Positions 5,350 to 5,716 of a DNA stretch of 5,716 bases are shown piece by piece. The translations under genes and the position numbers were made by a program. The DNA comes from Hydrogenophaga sp. Lineage in GTDB: Bacteria; Pseudomonadota; Gammaproteobacteria; Burkholderiales; Burkholderiaceae_C. The stretch's first letter is position 1. Every line of letters starts with the position of its first letter. The notes beneath the pieces are model-generated. The model was not told the origin of the DNA, did not search any database, and saw nothing but the letters and a program-made list of their open reading frames with translations. The stretch is from contig JAIFNE010000122.1 in NCBI GenBank assembly GCA_020047875.1, positions 1-5,716 on the forward strand, in the 5' to 3' direction.

Positions 5350-5716
5350 AGCTACACCGCACCACCCCAGCCCCCCGCATCACCGGCCGCCCCTGGCGAA
5401 GCGAAAGCCAGCAACTTCCTGCGCCAGATCATTGAAAAAGACCTGGCGCAAGGCACCTATGCCGGACGCCTGTGGGCCGGCAGCCCGGGCGACGCCGCGC
5501 ACCACGCCAAAGGCCAGCCGGACCCCGCCAAGATCCGCACCCGCTTTCCCCCGGAACCCAACGGCTACCTGCATGTGGGCCACGCCAAAAGCATCTGCGT
5601 CAACTTCGGCCTGGCCCAGGAATACGGCGGCGTGTGCCACCTGCGCTTTGACGACACCAACCCCGAAAAAGAAGACACCGAGTACGTCAACAGCATCATC
5701 GACGCGGTGAAATGGC
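5347..5716 (+). CDS. glnS: Glutaminyl-tRNA synthetase, N-terminal part (3'-partial)
   Basis: GlnRS is a cytoplasmic class I aminoacyl-tRNA synthetase that charges tRNA-Gln with glutamine using ATP. The open frame from 5347 gives 123 codons plus one base with no stop and runs off the right edge. After a Pro/Ala-rich start of about 20 residues, SNFLRQIIEKD (22-32) opens the conserved catalytic domain. RTRFPPEPNGYLHVGHAKS (64-82) contains the HIGH-type ATP-binding motif H76-V-G-H79, and F101-D-D-T-N-P-E-K follows, a hallmark of the GlnRS/GluRS family. The PPEPNGYLHxGHAKS form together with FDDTNP marks GlnRS, not GluRS. The start at 5347 is the only nearby ATG in frame and keeps the conserved core intact. 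The KMSKS-type loop and the anticodon-binding beta-barrels lie outside the window. Confidence 0.95.
   Translation, partial: MSYTAPPQPPASPAAPGEAKASNFLRQIIEKDLAQGTYAGRLWAGSPGDAAHHAKGQPDPAKIRTRFPPEPNGYLHVGHAKSICVNFGLAQEYGGVCHLRFDDTNPEKEDTEYVNSIIDAVKW

Noticed and set aside
1..5716. Search for a novel mobile, defence or biosynthetic system.
   Set aside because: I found no transposase, integrase, direct-repeat boundaries, repeat-spacer array, toxin-antitoxin pair or unexplained large gene. All but one gene belongs to a familiar housekeeping family.

Overview
The window is about two-thirds G+C or higher and strongly third-position G/C biased. Its proteins look like those of Burkholderiales, most likely Comamonadaceae (Hydrogenophaga/Acidovorax-like). 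That placement comes from family resemblance recalled from memory, not from a search. The gene content is ordinary chromosomal housekeeping; I see no phage, insertion sequence, CRISPR array, toxin-antitoxin or defence genes, tRNA or rRNA.

Layout, left to right: (1) the 3' part of a gamma-glutamyltransferase gene (ggt, +, runs off the left edge to 948), broken by a frameshift near 568; (2) a 116-base A+T-richer gap with an imperfect dyad (988-1033); (3) an intact ZIP/GufA-type metal transporter (+, 1065-2096); (4) a beta-CASP metallo-beta-lactamase RNA-processing nuclease (+, 2168-3478), broken by two frameshifts near 2404 and 3358; (5) an MltB-type lytic murein transglycosylase with signal peptide and C-terminal peptidoglycan-binding domain (+, 3575-4771); (6) a convergent small gene for an unrecognised C-terminally membrane-anchored protein (-, 4797-5213 or 5171); (7) the start of glnS, glutaminyl-tRNA synthetase (+, 5347 to beyond the right edge). 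The transglycosylase and the minus-strand gene converge on a 9-bp hairpin; the minus-strand gene and glnS diverge from a 133-base gap.

The genes do not form an obvious pathway. They cover glutathione/peptide turnover, metal uptake, RNA turnover, wall remodelling and translation. The spacers of 71-116 bases between plus-strand genes, and promoter-like elements directly before the nuclease and glnS, suggest mostly separate transcription.

The most striking property is a series of small internal losses. At three sites in two genes the reading frame changes and a short block of conserved family residues is missing, so these are deletions of roughly 25-35 bases and not single-base errors. A fourth, in-frame loss of similar size is possible in the transglycosylase. 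The pattern fits assembly or sequencing dropout at least as well as true gene decay. A second point of interest is that the nuclease gene and glnS both have a -10-like hexamer ending exactly six bases before the ATG and no Shine-Dalgarno sequence, as expected for leaderless mRNAs.
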